Assembly (NCBI RefSeq): GCF_000787855.1
Contig: NZ_BBPQ01000035.1
Location: forward strand, 1 to 33,503
DNA length: 33,503 bases
Origin: Streptacidiphilus anmyonensis
GTDB lineage: Bacteria; Actinomycetota; Actinomycetes; Streptomycetales; Streptomycetaceae
Reading direction: 5' to 3'
Made by a program: the position numbers and the translations under genes. The notes under the pieces are model-generated. The model saw only the letters and a program-made list of their open reading frames with translations. It made no database searches and was not told the origin of the DNA. Within the stretch, counting starts at the first letter, position 1. Each line of letters opens with the position of its first letter. Positions 23,896-31,895 of this stretch are shown piece after piece.

Positions 23896-24177
23896 CGGCC
23901 CCTCCGCCAACCAGGCCCCCTCCGTAACGCGCACACGACTACGAACCAGCTCGACCGTAGTGCAGGCGACTTCGGCCTGTCCGCCGGTTCGCAGATCCTT
24001 GCACGCAGTGACGGAACCCCAACTCATCAGTTCACGTGACTGCGAACATTCACAGCTTTCTTGGACGGTCGTCAGAAGACGTTGGCTTCTTGACGAGCAC
24101 CTGGCCGCGCCGGAAGGGGCAGCTGGCGTGCCGTGCCATCGGGCCTTGGCCGATGGCCGTCCCGGGCGTGACGAGCG

Positions 24178-24324
24178 CGCGGGGACCAGGTCGTGGTCGA
24201 CCTGACGCCGGGCCCGCGAGGCCGCACCGGGCAGATCATCGTGCTCGACCACGAGCCGAGATTCGGCGCCGACCTCTTCGCCGAGTCCCTCACCGACCTG
24301 GTGCTCAATCCTGACCGCAACTGA
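24178..24324 (+). pseudogene. SMI1/KNR4-like gene tail remnant
   Basis: A 48-codon stretch ending at TGA 24322-24324 reads GDQVVVDLTPGPRGRTGQII then VLDHEPRFGADLF, which fits the C-terminal part of SMI1/KNR4-type (often immunity) proteins. A TGA blocks this frame just upstream; the preceding bases in the +1 frame (PWPMAVPGVTSARG) look like its continuation, suggesting a one-base frameshift in the GGGG run near 24180. No start is recognisable. Assignment is from motif memory and is tentative. Confidence 0.4.
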
Positions 24325-24664
24325 TACTCCGGCCGGAGCCGGGACCAGCCGCGGCGCGCGGCCCTCGACACGCCCGGCTGTCCGGTCGGCGGCTCAGTTC
24401 AGCGTGTCCGGGCGGGCTGCGCTGCGGTCGCCTGGGTCCGGCCGGTCGGAGCCAGTCGTTCCTGGTGTGCTCGAAGGGCCACTTCGGTCCGGAGTGTCGG
24501 CCGGGTGGGACCAGGGTGAGGATCCCGTATACGAGGGCTGGGGCTATGAGGACGACTTGCTCGGGTCCGTGGCCGTGACGCGGCTCGGTGACGGACACCC
24601 TCGCGCAGAAGGCGAAGAGGCCCGCGAGCACCACGACGCCCGTCCTGTTCCTGTCCCGCGCCAT
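24305..24664 (-). CDS. Possible small membrane protein
   Basis: 119 residues from ATG 24664 with GGAGGGG four bases upstream. The N-terminus (NRTGVVVLAGLFAFCARVSV) and a second hydrophobic stretch (VVLIAPALVYGILTLVPPG) could be membrane helices. The rest is Arg/Pro/Gly-rich and may be noncoding. No family is recognised. Kept because of the good ribosome site and hydrophobic start. Confidence 0.3.
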   Translation of the reverse strand: MARDRNRTGVVVLAGLFAFCARVSVTEPRHGHGPEQVVLIAPALVYGILTLVPPGRHSGPKWPFEHTRNDWLRPAGPRRPQRSPPGHAELSRRPDSRACRGPRAAAGPGSGRSISCGQD

Positions 24665-25128
24665 CGCGCCCCTCCGCCCTTCTCGTACCAGCCGACCGCG
24701 CGCACGGGTGCCTCCGGGGCAGCGCAGTCTGCCTTGGGCCCCGGGGCGCGGGCATGAGCCCGCGTACTCAGGTCGGCTTCCGCCAGCCTGCCCGTTCGCC
24801 CCTTTTCGCCTGTTCGGGGGACTGCTGGCCCGCTGTGACTGAGCGCCTCAGTTGGCGAGTTGAGTGTTGGCCGGGTGCGTTGGCCGGGCAGGCCATCGCT
24901 GGCGCTGGGCCTGTGAGCCTGCTTTGAGCGGTCGCCCGCTCATCCACAAGGTGCTGTGTCCTGAGTGCTGTGGACGGCGTGCATAGTCGGGGCGCTGGTG
25001 CGGGCCCGGTCTGGTCGCGTCGGGGCGGTCGCATCCGGACGCGACCGCCCGGGGGTTCACCGCTTCGACGCGGTCTGTTGCACCGCCAGTCGACGTCGTA
25101 CGGTGTTTTGCTGGGAGAGGGGGCGGAG
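24665..25128. other. Gene-poor stretch before a membrane-protein gene
   Basis: No convincing gene. It includes one copy of a 35-base degenerate repeat at 24832-24866 and a region rich in short TTGG/CCGG and GTG runs. The promoter of the gene starting at 25129 should lie in its last 150 bases, but no clear -35/-10 is seen. Confidence 0.4.
24832..24866 (+). repeat. Degenerate direct repeat, left copy
   Basis: GCTG-GACTGAGCG--TCAG-TGGC--GTTGAG pattern, matching 25858-25892 at 28 of 35 positions. The two copies flank the membrane-protein gene at 25129 and its hairpin about 1 kb apart. It may be ends of a lost small element or a shared regulatory sequence. Confidence 0.4.
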
Positions 25129-25797
25129 TTGGACACACCGCAACGGATCATTCGGCGCAACTGGATCTTCTGGCAGTTTCTGATCTGCCTGGCCGGCGTG
25201 GCTGGCCTGCTCTTCGTTTATGCGATCGTCCAGCAGAACCTTGCGGCGACGCACCCCAGCGCCGCGCCGATCCAGCTTCTCGATATCCAGAGTGCGACTG
25301 CGGCAGTGCTGGCAACCGGTGGTGCACTGCTCGCCCGGGCGCAGTATGCCACCGCAACACGCCCGATGATCGGGTTCGACGGACAAGTGGTCCGTATATC
25401 GCCGGACGCGGACGAGTTGGTCTGGGGCTGCAAAATCCGCAACGGCGCGCAGGATGCAGCGACCATTTGGGACGTCAAGTACTCCGTGCGGTTCCTCGGA
25501 CACAATCAGCCAGCTGCCGAGTCATGGCTCGATCACGACGCACTGACAGACGAGTTGAAGCGCGTCGGGCTACGCGCGGACATCGACTACGTGATCAAGC
25601 TGTGGACGCGCGGGGCACCACTGGCCGGGCAGGAACGTTCCATGCTCGGCTGGTTCAGCCCGCACGCGCTCAGCGTGATCGACAGGATCAGCGTTCGCGT
25701 CCAGGTGGTCGACCGCGTCGGCGACCTGCACGAACGCTCGAACAACCTGCTCAAAGCCGTGATTCGCAAACCGCGGCGGGCCACTCCGGACTGGTGA
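25129..25797 (+). CDS. Membrane-anchored hypothetical protein
   Basis: 222 residues if started at TTG 25129, chosen because GGGAGAGGGGGCGGAG precedes it and the upstream frame is Arg/Gly-rich; starts from 24970 onward are possible. After IIRRNWIFWQ comes a clear membrane helix (FLICLAGVAGLLFVYAIV) and a second weaker one (SATAAVLATGGALLARA). The rest is soluble, with WGCKIRNGAQDAATIWDVKY, then a beta-rich part ending in IDRISVRVQVVDRVGDLHER. It resembles two-helix membrane proteins with a C-terminal cytosolic beta domain. No function is recognised. GC and codon use are lower than in the central cluster (more A/T third positions), suggesting a different origin. Confidence 0.65.
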   Translation: MDTPQRIIRRNWIFWQFLICLAGVAGLLFVYAIVQQNLAATHPSAAPIQLLDIQSATAAVLATGGALLARAQYATATRPMIGFDGQVVRISPDADELVWGCKIRNGAQDAATIWDVKYSVRFLGHNQPAAESWLDHDALTDELKRVGLRADIDYVIKLWTRGAPLAGQERSMLGWFSPHALSVIDRISVRVQVVDRVGDLHERSNNLLKAVIRKPRRATPDW

Positions 25798-25800
25798 CAC

Positions 25801-25858
25801 CCCATGTGGTCGGGTAGCCGGGCCACGGCAACGTGGCCCGGCTACCCGACCACATGGG
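25801..25858 (+). terminator. Perfect 27-bp hairpin with GCAA tetraloop
   Basis: Bases 25801-25827 are the exact reverse complement of 25832-25858, with a GCAA loop (a GNRA tetraloop closed by G-C). The stem starts three bases after the TGA of the membrane-protein gene. Unusually long for a terminator; no T-run follows. It probably terminates the gene; it could also be a recombination or structured-RNA element. Confidence 0.85.
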
Positions 25859-25892
25859 CTGCGACTGAGCGTTTCAGCTGGCACGTTGAGCG
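25858..25892 (+). repeat. Degenerate direct repeat, right copy
   Basis: Partner of 24832-24866 with 28 of 35 matching bases. It begins at the last base of the 27-bp hairpin. The following bases to 26080 hold no gene that I can support. Confidence 0.4.
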
Positions 25893-26080
25893 AGTCGCCG
25901 ACCATCGATGCTGTGCACAGCCGTTCCCGGAGGAACGGATCTTGGCGCTTCGCGCCGCGCTGACCAGACAGAGCGCTGGATTTCGGGCGGGGGTCGATGG
26001 TCGCGGTACTTGTCACCGGATGGTCGGCCTTGTTGTCACCTGCTCCGACTAATCAGTCACCGCAAGGGTTCTGCCGACGG

Positions 26081-26533
26081 TCAGTAGGTCCAGGCGTAGA
26101 GGCCCCCGCCTTTACTCGCCGCCAACGTCGCGAGTCGGGCTACGCCCTGGAGTACCGCCAGCAGATCATCATCGGTCATGTCGTCTCCATCGGCTGACCG
26201 AAGCCTCGCGGTCCAGCGGCCTGCCAGCTCCTCCAGGTCGGTGGAGCTGGCGTTGGCCAACGCCCGGGTCAACCGCCTGGGGAAAGCAAAGACCTGGATC
26301 CCATCATTCAAGGGGGCCGTGACCCATTCCGGCCACACCCACCCGTAGAGCTGTTCCTGCGATGGAGGCTCGGCAGAAGGCTCCTCGAAGTACATGTCCC
26401 ACTCTGCGATGGCACTGTCCGGATCAACGAAGCGGCAGAACACGGACGGAATGCTGGGACCGGGGCCCCGCAGTCGCGTGCCAGCGGCAGTCTCGTCGTC
26501 GGGAGCGAGGAAGAACAATATGTCGTGGGCCAC
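26081..26533 (-). CDS. Hypothetical small acidic protein
   Basis: 150 residues from ATG 26533. It begins MAHDILFFLAPDDETAAGTR, then has GPSIPSVFCRFVDPDSAIAE, WDMYFEEP and LYGWVWPEWV. The C-terminal half is helical (LEELAGRWTARLRSADGDD, LLAVLQGVARLATLA). Balanced codon use and the acidic, Trp-rich sequence support a real gene. Similar stand-alone cytosolic proteins in streptomycetes sometimes act as immunity-like proteins, but no family is recognised. The ribosome site upstream is weak. Confidence 0.6.
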   Translation of the reverse strand: MAHDILFFLAPDDETAAGTRLRGPGPSIPSVFCRFVDPDSAIAEWDMYFEEPSAEPPSQEQLYGWVWPEWVTAPLNDGIQVFAFPRRLTRALANASSTDLEELAGRWTARLRSADGDDMTDDDLLAVLQGVARLATLAASKGGGLYAWTY

Positions 26534-26730
26534 CGCAGCATGATCGCAGTCCGCCGAGCTGGCGTTGGTGACAGATGCCGCGACCAGTCAGAGCGGGCTG
26601 TCCCGCTGCTAGCCTGCTGCCCTCACTCTATTAGCTCACTTGTTTGATTAAGGTCTACGCTGAGGGGAGACACAACAGGGGAGCGAGGGGAGACCCGGCA
26701 CGTCACGAGCAGCAAGGAGGCGGCATCGCG

Positions 26731-27179
26731 ATGGGCTTCACCCACTTGCGCGCCTACTCCGGCTACTCGGCGCGGTTCGGCGCGTCGTTGCCGGACGTGC
26801 TGGCGGAGCGGGCGGCCGAGCGGGGCCTGGACGCGCTTGCGGTCACCGACCGGGACACGGTCGCCGGGGTGGTGCGGTTCGCGAAGGCCTGTGCCCGGGT
26901 GGGGGTGCGGCCGCTGTTCGGGGTGGACCTGGCCGTGCCGGAGTACCTGGACCCCGCCGCGGCGGTGGGGGAGCGGCGCCGGTCCCCGGTCCGCGGGGGT
27001 GCGTTCGTGGACGAGTCGGCGCCGCGGGTGCGGTTCCCGGCCCGGAACCGCGTGGGGTGGGCGGCGGTGTGCCGGCTGATCACCGCCGCGCACGCCGATC
27101 CGGACGCGAAGCCGGCCCTGTCCTGAGCGGACCTCGAGCACGCTGCCGGGGGCGACGTGTATGTGCTGCTGGGGCCGGA
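26731..27179 (+). pseudogene. DNA polymerase III alpha (DnaE-type) fragment: PHP domain only
   Basis: From ATG 26731, after AAGGAGG, the sequence reads MGFTHLRAYSGYSARFGASL, LAERAAERGLDALAVTDRDT and GVRPLFGVDLAV. This is the PHP-domain start of DnaE-type polymerases, normally over 1,000 residues. It stops at TGA 27124-27126 after 131 residues. The same frame continues after that stop with ADLEHAAGGDVYVLLGPETP, which fits the family, so the TGA is probably a nonsense mutation (for example from TGG). Homology ends at about 27180, where a Y-family polymerase tail begins in another frame. It is a dead remnant, although the 131-residue fragment could still be translated. Confidence 0.8.
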
Positions 27180-27404
27180 GACGCCGCCTACCGCCTCTAC
27201 ACCACGCTCGGCCTGCAACGCGCCCGGGTCCGCGCCTTCACCCTCAATGCCGACGGCATCCGCGCTGCGGAGCACGTCACCCGGCAGCTCACCTTCGACC
27301 CGGTCGACGAGCGGCTGCGCCGGGTCGAGGCCGTCGCCGACCGCGCCCGCAGACGCTTCGGCCCGGACAGCATCGGCCCCGCCAGCCTCTACGGAGCCGC
27401 ATGA
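27180..27404 (+). pseudogene. Y-family DNA polymerase (DinB/ImuB-like) C-terminal fragment
   Basis: Frame from about 27180 to TGA 27402 reads DAAYRLYTTLGLQRARVRAF, TLNADGIRAAEHVTRQL, TFDPVDERLRRVEAVADRA, RRRFGPDSIGPASLYGAA. This is the little-finger end of actinobacterial Y-family translesion polymerases. The first 80% of the gene is missing and the fragment is joined directly to the DnaE remnant. One deletion from within dnaE to within dinB would explain both. An ATG at 27401 overlaps its stop. Confidence 0.75.
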
Positions 27405-27501
27405 CCACCACAACCTGCCGGCCGGTGGGCGGCCGTCGCCGGCCAGCCGCACACCGGGTAGCCTCACCGCCACGAACACGCACACCAGGGAGGACCCGCT
27501 G

Positions 27502-28199
27502 ATGGAGGAGCACCCCTCGCCCGGCCGCCCCGCCGGAACCGCCCGCAGCGCCCGGGGCCTGACCCCACGCCAGGAAGCGGTCCTGGACGCCATCGGCGCC
27601 TGGTCCACCGAACACGGTGACCCGCCCTCGCTGCGCGAGATCGGCGCAGTCGTCGGACTGGCCTCCACCTCTCGGTCTCCCACCAGGTCCACTCCCTCGA
27701 ACGAGCCGGCTACCTGCGCAAGGACCCCCACCGGCCCAGCTGCTACGCACTGACCCGCTTCGCCCGCGACGAAGGGGAACCCCTCCTCGCCGGCCACGAG
27801 GACGAGGCTGCGGAGGGCACGCCGGTGCCGGTGCCGCTCATCGGGCGGATCGCCGCCGGTGCCCCCATTACCGCCGAGGAGCACGTCGAGGAGTACCTGC
27901 CGCTGCCGCCCGCGATGCTCCCGCCCGGCGGGGAGTTCTTCGCGCTGCGCGTGGTCGGCGACTCCATGACCGGCGCGCGGATCCTCGACGGCGACACCGT
28001 CGTCGTCCGTGCCGCCCGGGCGGCCGACCACGGCGACATCGTCGCCGCCCTCATCGATGACGAGGTCACCGTCAAACGCCTCCACCACGGCGGCCGCGCG
28101 GGAGCCTGGCTCATGCCCGCGAACGACGCCTACGAGCCCATCTCCGCAACCAACGCCCGGATCCTCGGCAAGGTCGTCGCCGTCCTGCGGAGCGTGTAG
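27502..28199 (+). pseudogene. lexA: LexA-family repressor with a -1 frameshift
   Basis: ATG 27502 follows AGGGAGG. The N-terminal HTH (LTPRQEAVLDAIGAWSTEHG, DPPSLREIGAVVGLASTS) is canonical. At about 27670 the frame breaks; restoring one base gives SVSHQVHSLERAGYLRKD then PHRPSCYALTRFARDEG, continuing to the intact C-terminal domain. That has the cleavage site IAAG (in LIGRIAAGAPITAEEH), the catalytic Ser in VVGDSMTGARILDGD and Lys in DEVTVKRLHH, ending at TAG 28199. All autoproteolysis residues are kept, so the damage is recent, or it is a base-call error. As read, the repressor would end at about residue 83. A second start at GTG/ATG near 27825 could give the isolated peptidase domain. Confidence 0.85.
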
Positions 28200-28228
28200 C
28201 TCGAGGCGCGACCTGATGAGCGCCCGTA

Positions 28229-28285
28229 GTGACGAGGCGGCCGATGGGCGTGACGGCGATGTGCGGATGGTCTGTCACGTGGCGC
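28229..28285. repeat. SDR gene fragment, copy 1 (direct repeat)
   Basis: 57 bases match 31218-31274 at 54 positions. On the minus strand both encode the SDR segment VTDHPHIAVTP(I/V)GRLVT. Outside this block the similarity drops quickly. Copy 1 lies between the lexA stop and the TMEM175-like gene; copy 2 lies beyond the TetR gene. Confidence 0.8.
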
Positions 28286-28286
28286 G

Positions 28287-28877
28287 TTAGGTAAAGCGGC
28301 GTTCCGGGATGAACCACATGACTGCGACGCCGGCGTAGAGGGTGTAGCCGAGCCAGGGCTCGACCCAGGCCAATGCGGCTCCGAGTGCATAGAGGCAGAT
28401 AGCGGTCAGTCCCTTGCGATCGGCCCCCACCGAAGTAGCCAGTGCGGACCCCGGTCCGGCGGCCTTGATGATCGTCTGGATCAGCACAGCGTAGGCAGCG
28501 GCCGATCCTGCCGCGACGATGCCGTACGCACAGGCCGGCAGACTGGCTTGGTAGTGCGAGCCGACCCATTCGGTGGCGATCGGAACTAGTGAGAGCCAGA
28601 ACAGCGAGTGGAGGTTGGCCCACATCACTGCCGGGCTGACGGTCTGGACCGCACGGAATAGTTGGTGGTGGTGATTCCAAGCCATGCCGATGGCGGTGAA
28701 GCTCAGCACGTAGATCAGCAGGGCGGGCAGCCGGTGGCCGAGGGCCTGCATGGAGGGTCCGTCGGGAGCACGGACGTTCAGTGCCATGATCGTGATGATC
28801 ACCGCCATGACGCCGTCGCTGAAAGCCTCGATGCGCCGGCTGTCCGTCGAGTCGGCCGGGGAGGCGGTCTCGGTCAC
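28287..28877 (-). CDS. TMEM175-family (DUF1211) membrane protein, putative K+ channel
   Basis: 196 residues from GTG 28877, overlapping the aldo-keto reductase stop as GTGA. The signature RIEAFSDGVMAVIITIM (RxxxFSDG) is the pore-lining motif of TMEM175 potassium channels. Further helices are LLIYVLSFTAIGMAWNHHHQ, LHSLFWLSLVPIATEWV and LTAICLYALGAALAWVEPWL. About six helices are expected, the usual bacterial size. It shares an operon with the aldo-keto reductase and is probably controlled by the same TetR-type repressor. Confidence 0.9.
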   Translation of the reverse strand: MTETASPADSTDSRRIEAFSDGVMAVIITIMALNVRAPDGPSMQALGHRLPALLIYVLSFTAIGMAWNHHHQLFRAVQTVSPAVMWANLHSLFWLSLVPIATEWVGSHYQASLPACAYGIVAAGSAAAYAVLIQTIIKAAGPGSALATSVGADRKGLTAICLYALGAALAWVEPWLGYTLYAGVAVMWFIPERRFT

Positions 28878-29767
28878 GGAAGTCGGGGCATGAGGTCGGT
28901 GATGGCTTTCACGTCCTCGGCCGTGAGTTCGATCGAGGCGGCTGCCAGGTTCTCATCGAGGTGACTCGGGCTGGAGGTGCCGGGGATCGGAAGCATGATC
29001 GGTGAGTTGTGCAGGAGCCAGGCGAGGGCGAGTTGTGGCACGGTCGCGTGGTACTTGGCGCACAGCGAGTCGAGTGCTGCGCCGATGCCGGCCGCGTTCG
29101 GGCCTGTGTTGGGCACGGTCGTCGGGTGCCATGGAGAGAACACAGCACCGGTCTGCTCTGCGGCGGCTAGCAGTTCGGCGCCAGTGCGCTCGCCGATGTT
29201 GTAGAGCGCGGTGACGGCGGCGATCTCGACGATCTGGCTCGCCGCGTGGAACTGCTCGACGCTGACGTTGGACAAGCCGATGTGCCGGATCAGTCCCTCC
29301 TCGCGCAGCTCGGCGAGGGTCGCGACCTGGTCGATGAACGGCACGTCGGTCGCGTTCGGACTGTGGAGGTAGTAGAGGTCGAGGCGATCGACGCCGAGAC
29401 GGCGGGCGCTCAGGTAGGCGCACTGGCGCAGGTACTCGCGATTGCCGACCGCACCGAAGTCGGCGTAGTCCGGTCCGCCTCGGATGAACCCGCCCTTGGT
29501 AGCGATCACCAGGTCGTTGGGGTAGGGGTGCAGCGCGTCCCGGATGAGGCTTTCGTTGGTGTGGGGGCCGTAGGCGTCCGCAGTGTCGATGAATTGGACG
29601 CCGCTGTCCACGACCTTCCTGAGCAGGGCGATACCTCCAGCAAGGTCGGGGGTCTCGCCCCACATGCCAGGGCCGGTCAGACGCATCGCACCGTACCCGA
29701 GCCGGTTGACGACCAGATCGCGGCCGACCGTGACGGTGGTGGGGTGGAGTTCCTGATCTTGTCGCAT
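28874..29767 (-). CDS. Aldo/keto reductase
   Basis: 297 residues from ATG 29767; longer readings upstream run through the palindromic operator and are rejected. AKR motifs: RLGYGAMRLTGPGMWG, QFIDTADAYGPHTNESLIRD (catalytic Asp and Tyr), VIATKGGF (Lys), LYYLHSPNATD (His), IGLSNVSVEQF, and PIPGTSSPSHLDENLAA. This matches NADPH-dependent AKRs of the YajO/Tas-like oxidoreductase group. The substrate is unknown. It is divergent from a TetR-family gene, with a perfect palindrome 22 bases upstream of its start. Confidence 0.93.
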   Translation of the reverse strand: MRQDQELHPTTVTVGRDLVVNRLGYGAMRLTGPGMWGETPDLAGGIALLRKVVDSGVQFIDTADAYGPHTNESLIRDALHPYPNDLVIATKGGFIRGGPDYADFGAVGNREYLRQCAYLSARRLGVDRLDLYYLHSPNATDVPFIDQVATLAELREEGLIRHIGLSNVSVEQFHAASQIVEIAAVTALYNIGERTGAELLAAAEQTGAVFSPWHPTTVPNTGPNAAGIGAALDSLCAKYHATVPQLALAWLLHNSPIMLPIPGTSSPSHLDENLAAASIELTAEDVKAITDLMPRLP

Positions 29768-29788
29768 GACGTGCTCCGCGATCGATCG

Positions 29789-29812
29789 ACAATACACGAC
29801 GTCGTGTATTGT
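29789..29812. promoter_or_regulatory. Perfect 24-bp palindrome, probable TetR operator
   Basis: Half-site ACAATACACGAC (29789-29800) is followed directly by its reverse complement. On the minus strand TACAAT (29813-29808) could be the -10 of the aldo-keto reductase promoter and overlaps the palindrome, so a bound dimer would block it. It lies 22 bases before the reductase start and 173 bases before the TetR start. Confidence 0.85.
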
Positions 29813-29985
29813 ATCTCTCGACCCGGCCGGTCGGCGATAGCACCGACTGGCTGCACTAATCTGGGCTGGGCCATCCGATACCGGCGGCCGGTCGCGGAGT
29901 ACATGCCGGCTGCGGACGCTCAAGCAACACCTGCAAGCGGCGTGCCCGCGGCGCCCTAACAGCGACCGGCACGGAAAGGACACGC

Positions 29986-30660
29986 ATGGCCGACCTGCCA
30001 ACGAGGGCCGTGCGACGTCCGCGGGCCACGGCGACAGCCGTCCGGCGCGACACGTTGATTCTCGATGCGCTCGAACGGCTGCTGGCCAGCACTCCGCTCA
30101 GCGAGTTGGACGTCGAGCAGATCGCCGCCGAAGCGGGGATCACGCGGACCCGCTTCTACGCGTACTACAGCTCCAAGCACGACGCCCTGGCCGCACTGCT
30201 GCGGCGCCTTATCGCCGTCCGCACCGAGGTGTACGAGCAACCCGGAAGCTGGTTCATCGACCGGGCTCCTGACGTGCGCCCACGAGAGGCTCTGCGCGAG
30301 ACAATCGAAGCGGTCACCCGGCGATGGTGGGCACATCGATTCGTTCTGCGTGAGGCATGCGACCTGTGGACCGTGGCGCCGCAGGTGCGCGAAGTCTGGC
30401 TGGACGCCATCGACATCGCCACCACGCGCATCGAGACCGCGATCCAGCGCGAACGCGACCGAGGCATAGCACCGCCCGGACTCGATGCCCGCACCACCGC
30501 ACAGGCATTGGCTTGGCAGGCTGAACGGCTCAACTTCCGCGCCTGGGCACAACTGCCGCAGTCCCTGTCGCAGAGCGAACTGTGCGAGGTATGCCTCACC
30601 GCCTTTATGCGCATGATCTACCTGGCCGACGATCCCGACCCCGAACACGTCACCAAGTAG
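29986..30660 (+). CDS. TetR-family transcriptional regulator (EthR-like)
   Basis: 224 residues from ATG 29986 with AAAGGA upstream. The N-terminal HTH (LILDALERLLASTPLSELDV, EQIAAEAGITRTRFYAYYSS, KHDALAALL) is typical of TetR proteins, and the C-terminal part resembles the EthR-like ligand domain (RREALRET-type helix, LREACDLWTVAPQVREVW, TTAQALAWQAERLNFRAW). It is divergent from the aldo-keto reductase-TMEM175 operon, with the 24-bp palindrome between them, and so is its probable repressor. The inducer is unknown. Confidence 0.92.
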   Translation: MADLPTRAVRRPRATATAVRRDTLILDALERLLASTPLSELDVEQIAAEAGITRTRFYAYYSSKHDALAALLRRLIAVRTEVYEQPGSWFIDRAPDVRPREALRETIEAVTRRWWAHRFVLREACDLWTVAPQVREVWLDAIDIATTRIETAIQRERDRGIAPPGLDARTTAQALAWQAERLNFRAWAQLPQSLSQSELCEVCLTAFMRMIYLADDPDPEHVTK

Positions 30661-31120
30661 CGGACCGAAGTCGTATGCGGCTCCGGGGAGCCGGGCGCAG
30701 CCACCGCCTAGCTCTGTGACCACGCAGATGAACCATCCGTGCCCGTGATCGATATCGAACCCCGTCGCGCTGGACCGCTCGTCGGCTGATCGCACGTGCA
30801 CCGCCGGCTCGCCTTCGACTGCAAGGCCCGATCCCGGCGGCCCGCCCGGCTGACGACCTGAGGCAAGCGCACTCCGCCCCGGCACGCGGCAAGACCTGCG
30901 CCCGGAACGGACATGACGTTCTGCGTCAATGCCGTCGACCACGTCCGCGCTGTCACCCAGCGCACCAACCTGCAGCGGATGGCCCGCGGGGCGCGGCCGC
31001 CCGCGCCCACCACGGGCTCGCCGACCTGCGCGGCGCACTCGGCCGGGCCCGGGCCCTCCAGGTCGCGCTGCGCGAAGGCCTCAACCGAACGGATGCTGTG
31101 GCAAGCCCAGTCGTGGCGAC
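30661..31120. other. Gene-poor stretch with possible remnants
   Basis: No intact gene seen. On the minus strand around 30700-30830 a short reading (FDIDHGHGWFICVVTELGGG) vaguely recalls the ATP-binding end of small streptomycete anti-sigma-like proteins. On the plus strand at about 31000-31130 a helical reading (ADLRGALGRARALQVALREG) ends at TGA near 31135. Neither has a start or enough length to call. Confidence 0.35.
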
Positions 31121-31360
31121 CTATTTGATCAGCTGACCTCCGTCGACATGGAGGTCGTGGGCGTTCATTGCGGTGTTGCGCAGGAGGAACTCGGTGGCGT
31201 CGGCGACGTCCGCCATCGTGACGAGGCGGCCGACGGGCGTGACGGCGATGTGCGGATGGTCCGTCACGCGGCGCCACTTGGGGCTGTCCCCGATCACGCC
31301 GGGGTTCAGGGCGTTGACACCGTGGGGAGCTATCTCAGCGGCTGTCTGCCGTGTCCTCTG
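31121..31360 (-). pseudogene. Short-chain dehydrogenase/reductase C-terminal fragment
   Basis: The minus-strand frame ending at TAG 31121-31123 reads APHGVNALNPGVIGDSPKW, RRVTDHPHIAVTPVGRLVTM, ADVADATEFLLRNTAMNAHD, LHVDGGQLIK. This is the PG-loop to C-terminal end of a classical SDR (NPGVI, GRLVTMADVADATEFLL, LHVDGGQL). The Rossmann part with the TGxxxGIG motif and the catalytic YxxxK is missing; upstream the frame runs into unrelated sequence. Part of it (31218-31274) is duplicated at 28229-28285. Confidence 0.75.
31218..31274. repeat. SDR gene fragment, copy 2 (direct repeat)
   Basis: Matches 28229-28285 in the same orientation with three mismatches in 57 bases. The two copies bracket the TMEM175-like, aldo-keto reductase and TetR genes (about 2.9 kb). 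Confidence 0.8.
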
Positions 31361-31895
31361 ACAAGCGCGGTCAGGTGCAGCCCCTCGGTGCAGCGCCCCC
31401 GCGGGCACGCCCTTGTCGTGCGGACGTTTCAGAACGGCCAGGGTCTCCCACTGTCGGTCGGTTGTCTGGAGCTGGTGCGCGGCTTCTCGGCCACGGACCC
31501 GATCCTATGTAGGGCTCCGACAGGCAGGGCGAAAGGCCCCTTCGGCCCGGCGGGAAGGGCGGGGACGGCGTTCAGGTACCCCGCCGCAGCAGTCCGCGCA
31601 CAAGTCGCGATCCAACATATGACCGGTGCAGAGGTTCAAGACCAGTGACGCGCCCGCGGCCGTCCCATGCGTTCGCTCGGGCGGGTGCTGCCCCTGTCGA
31701 GTCGGCGTCGGGTGTACGGACTTGTACGGGAAACGGGACCCCGGACGATCAACCGGGCAGCCTGGTCGCAATGGTTCAGGCACGGCTGGTCCAAGCAGCG
31801 AACTGGCAGGAGAACGGCGGCATAACGTCGTTCATCGGCTGCCCACGCACATGCATGCTGGTTGGACTGTCCGCGGAGCGACAAGGGAGAAGAGT
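31361..31895. other. Gene-poor stretch upstream of a secreted-protein gene
   Basis: No gene supported. It contains small GC-rich stems (for example near 31540-31560) and, at 31712-31767, an element resembling one upstream of the second secreted-protein gene. The promoter of the gene at 31896 should lie in its last 180 bases. Confidence 0.4.
31712..31767 (+). promoter_or_regulatory. Shared upstream element, copy 1
   Basis: Pattern GxGTACGGAxTxGTxxGGGAAACGxGACxCC followed by a weaker match ending in CTGGTC. It lies about 185 bases before the first secreted-protein start; copy 2 lies about 200 bases before the second. The position suggests common regulation or a shared origin of the two genes. 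Confidence 0.4.

Noticed and set aside
24832-25892. Insertion sequence bounded by the 35-base repeats
   Set aside because: Repeats are direct and only 80% alike, no transposase lies between them, and no target duplication is seen; kept only as a repeat pair.
27401-27502. Small gene from ATG 27401 overlapping the Y-polymerase fragment stop
   Set aside because: 33 residues of Arg/Pro/Thr without features; the ATGA overlap is probably chance or the remnant of a lost coupling.
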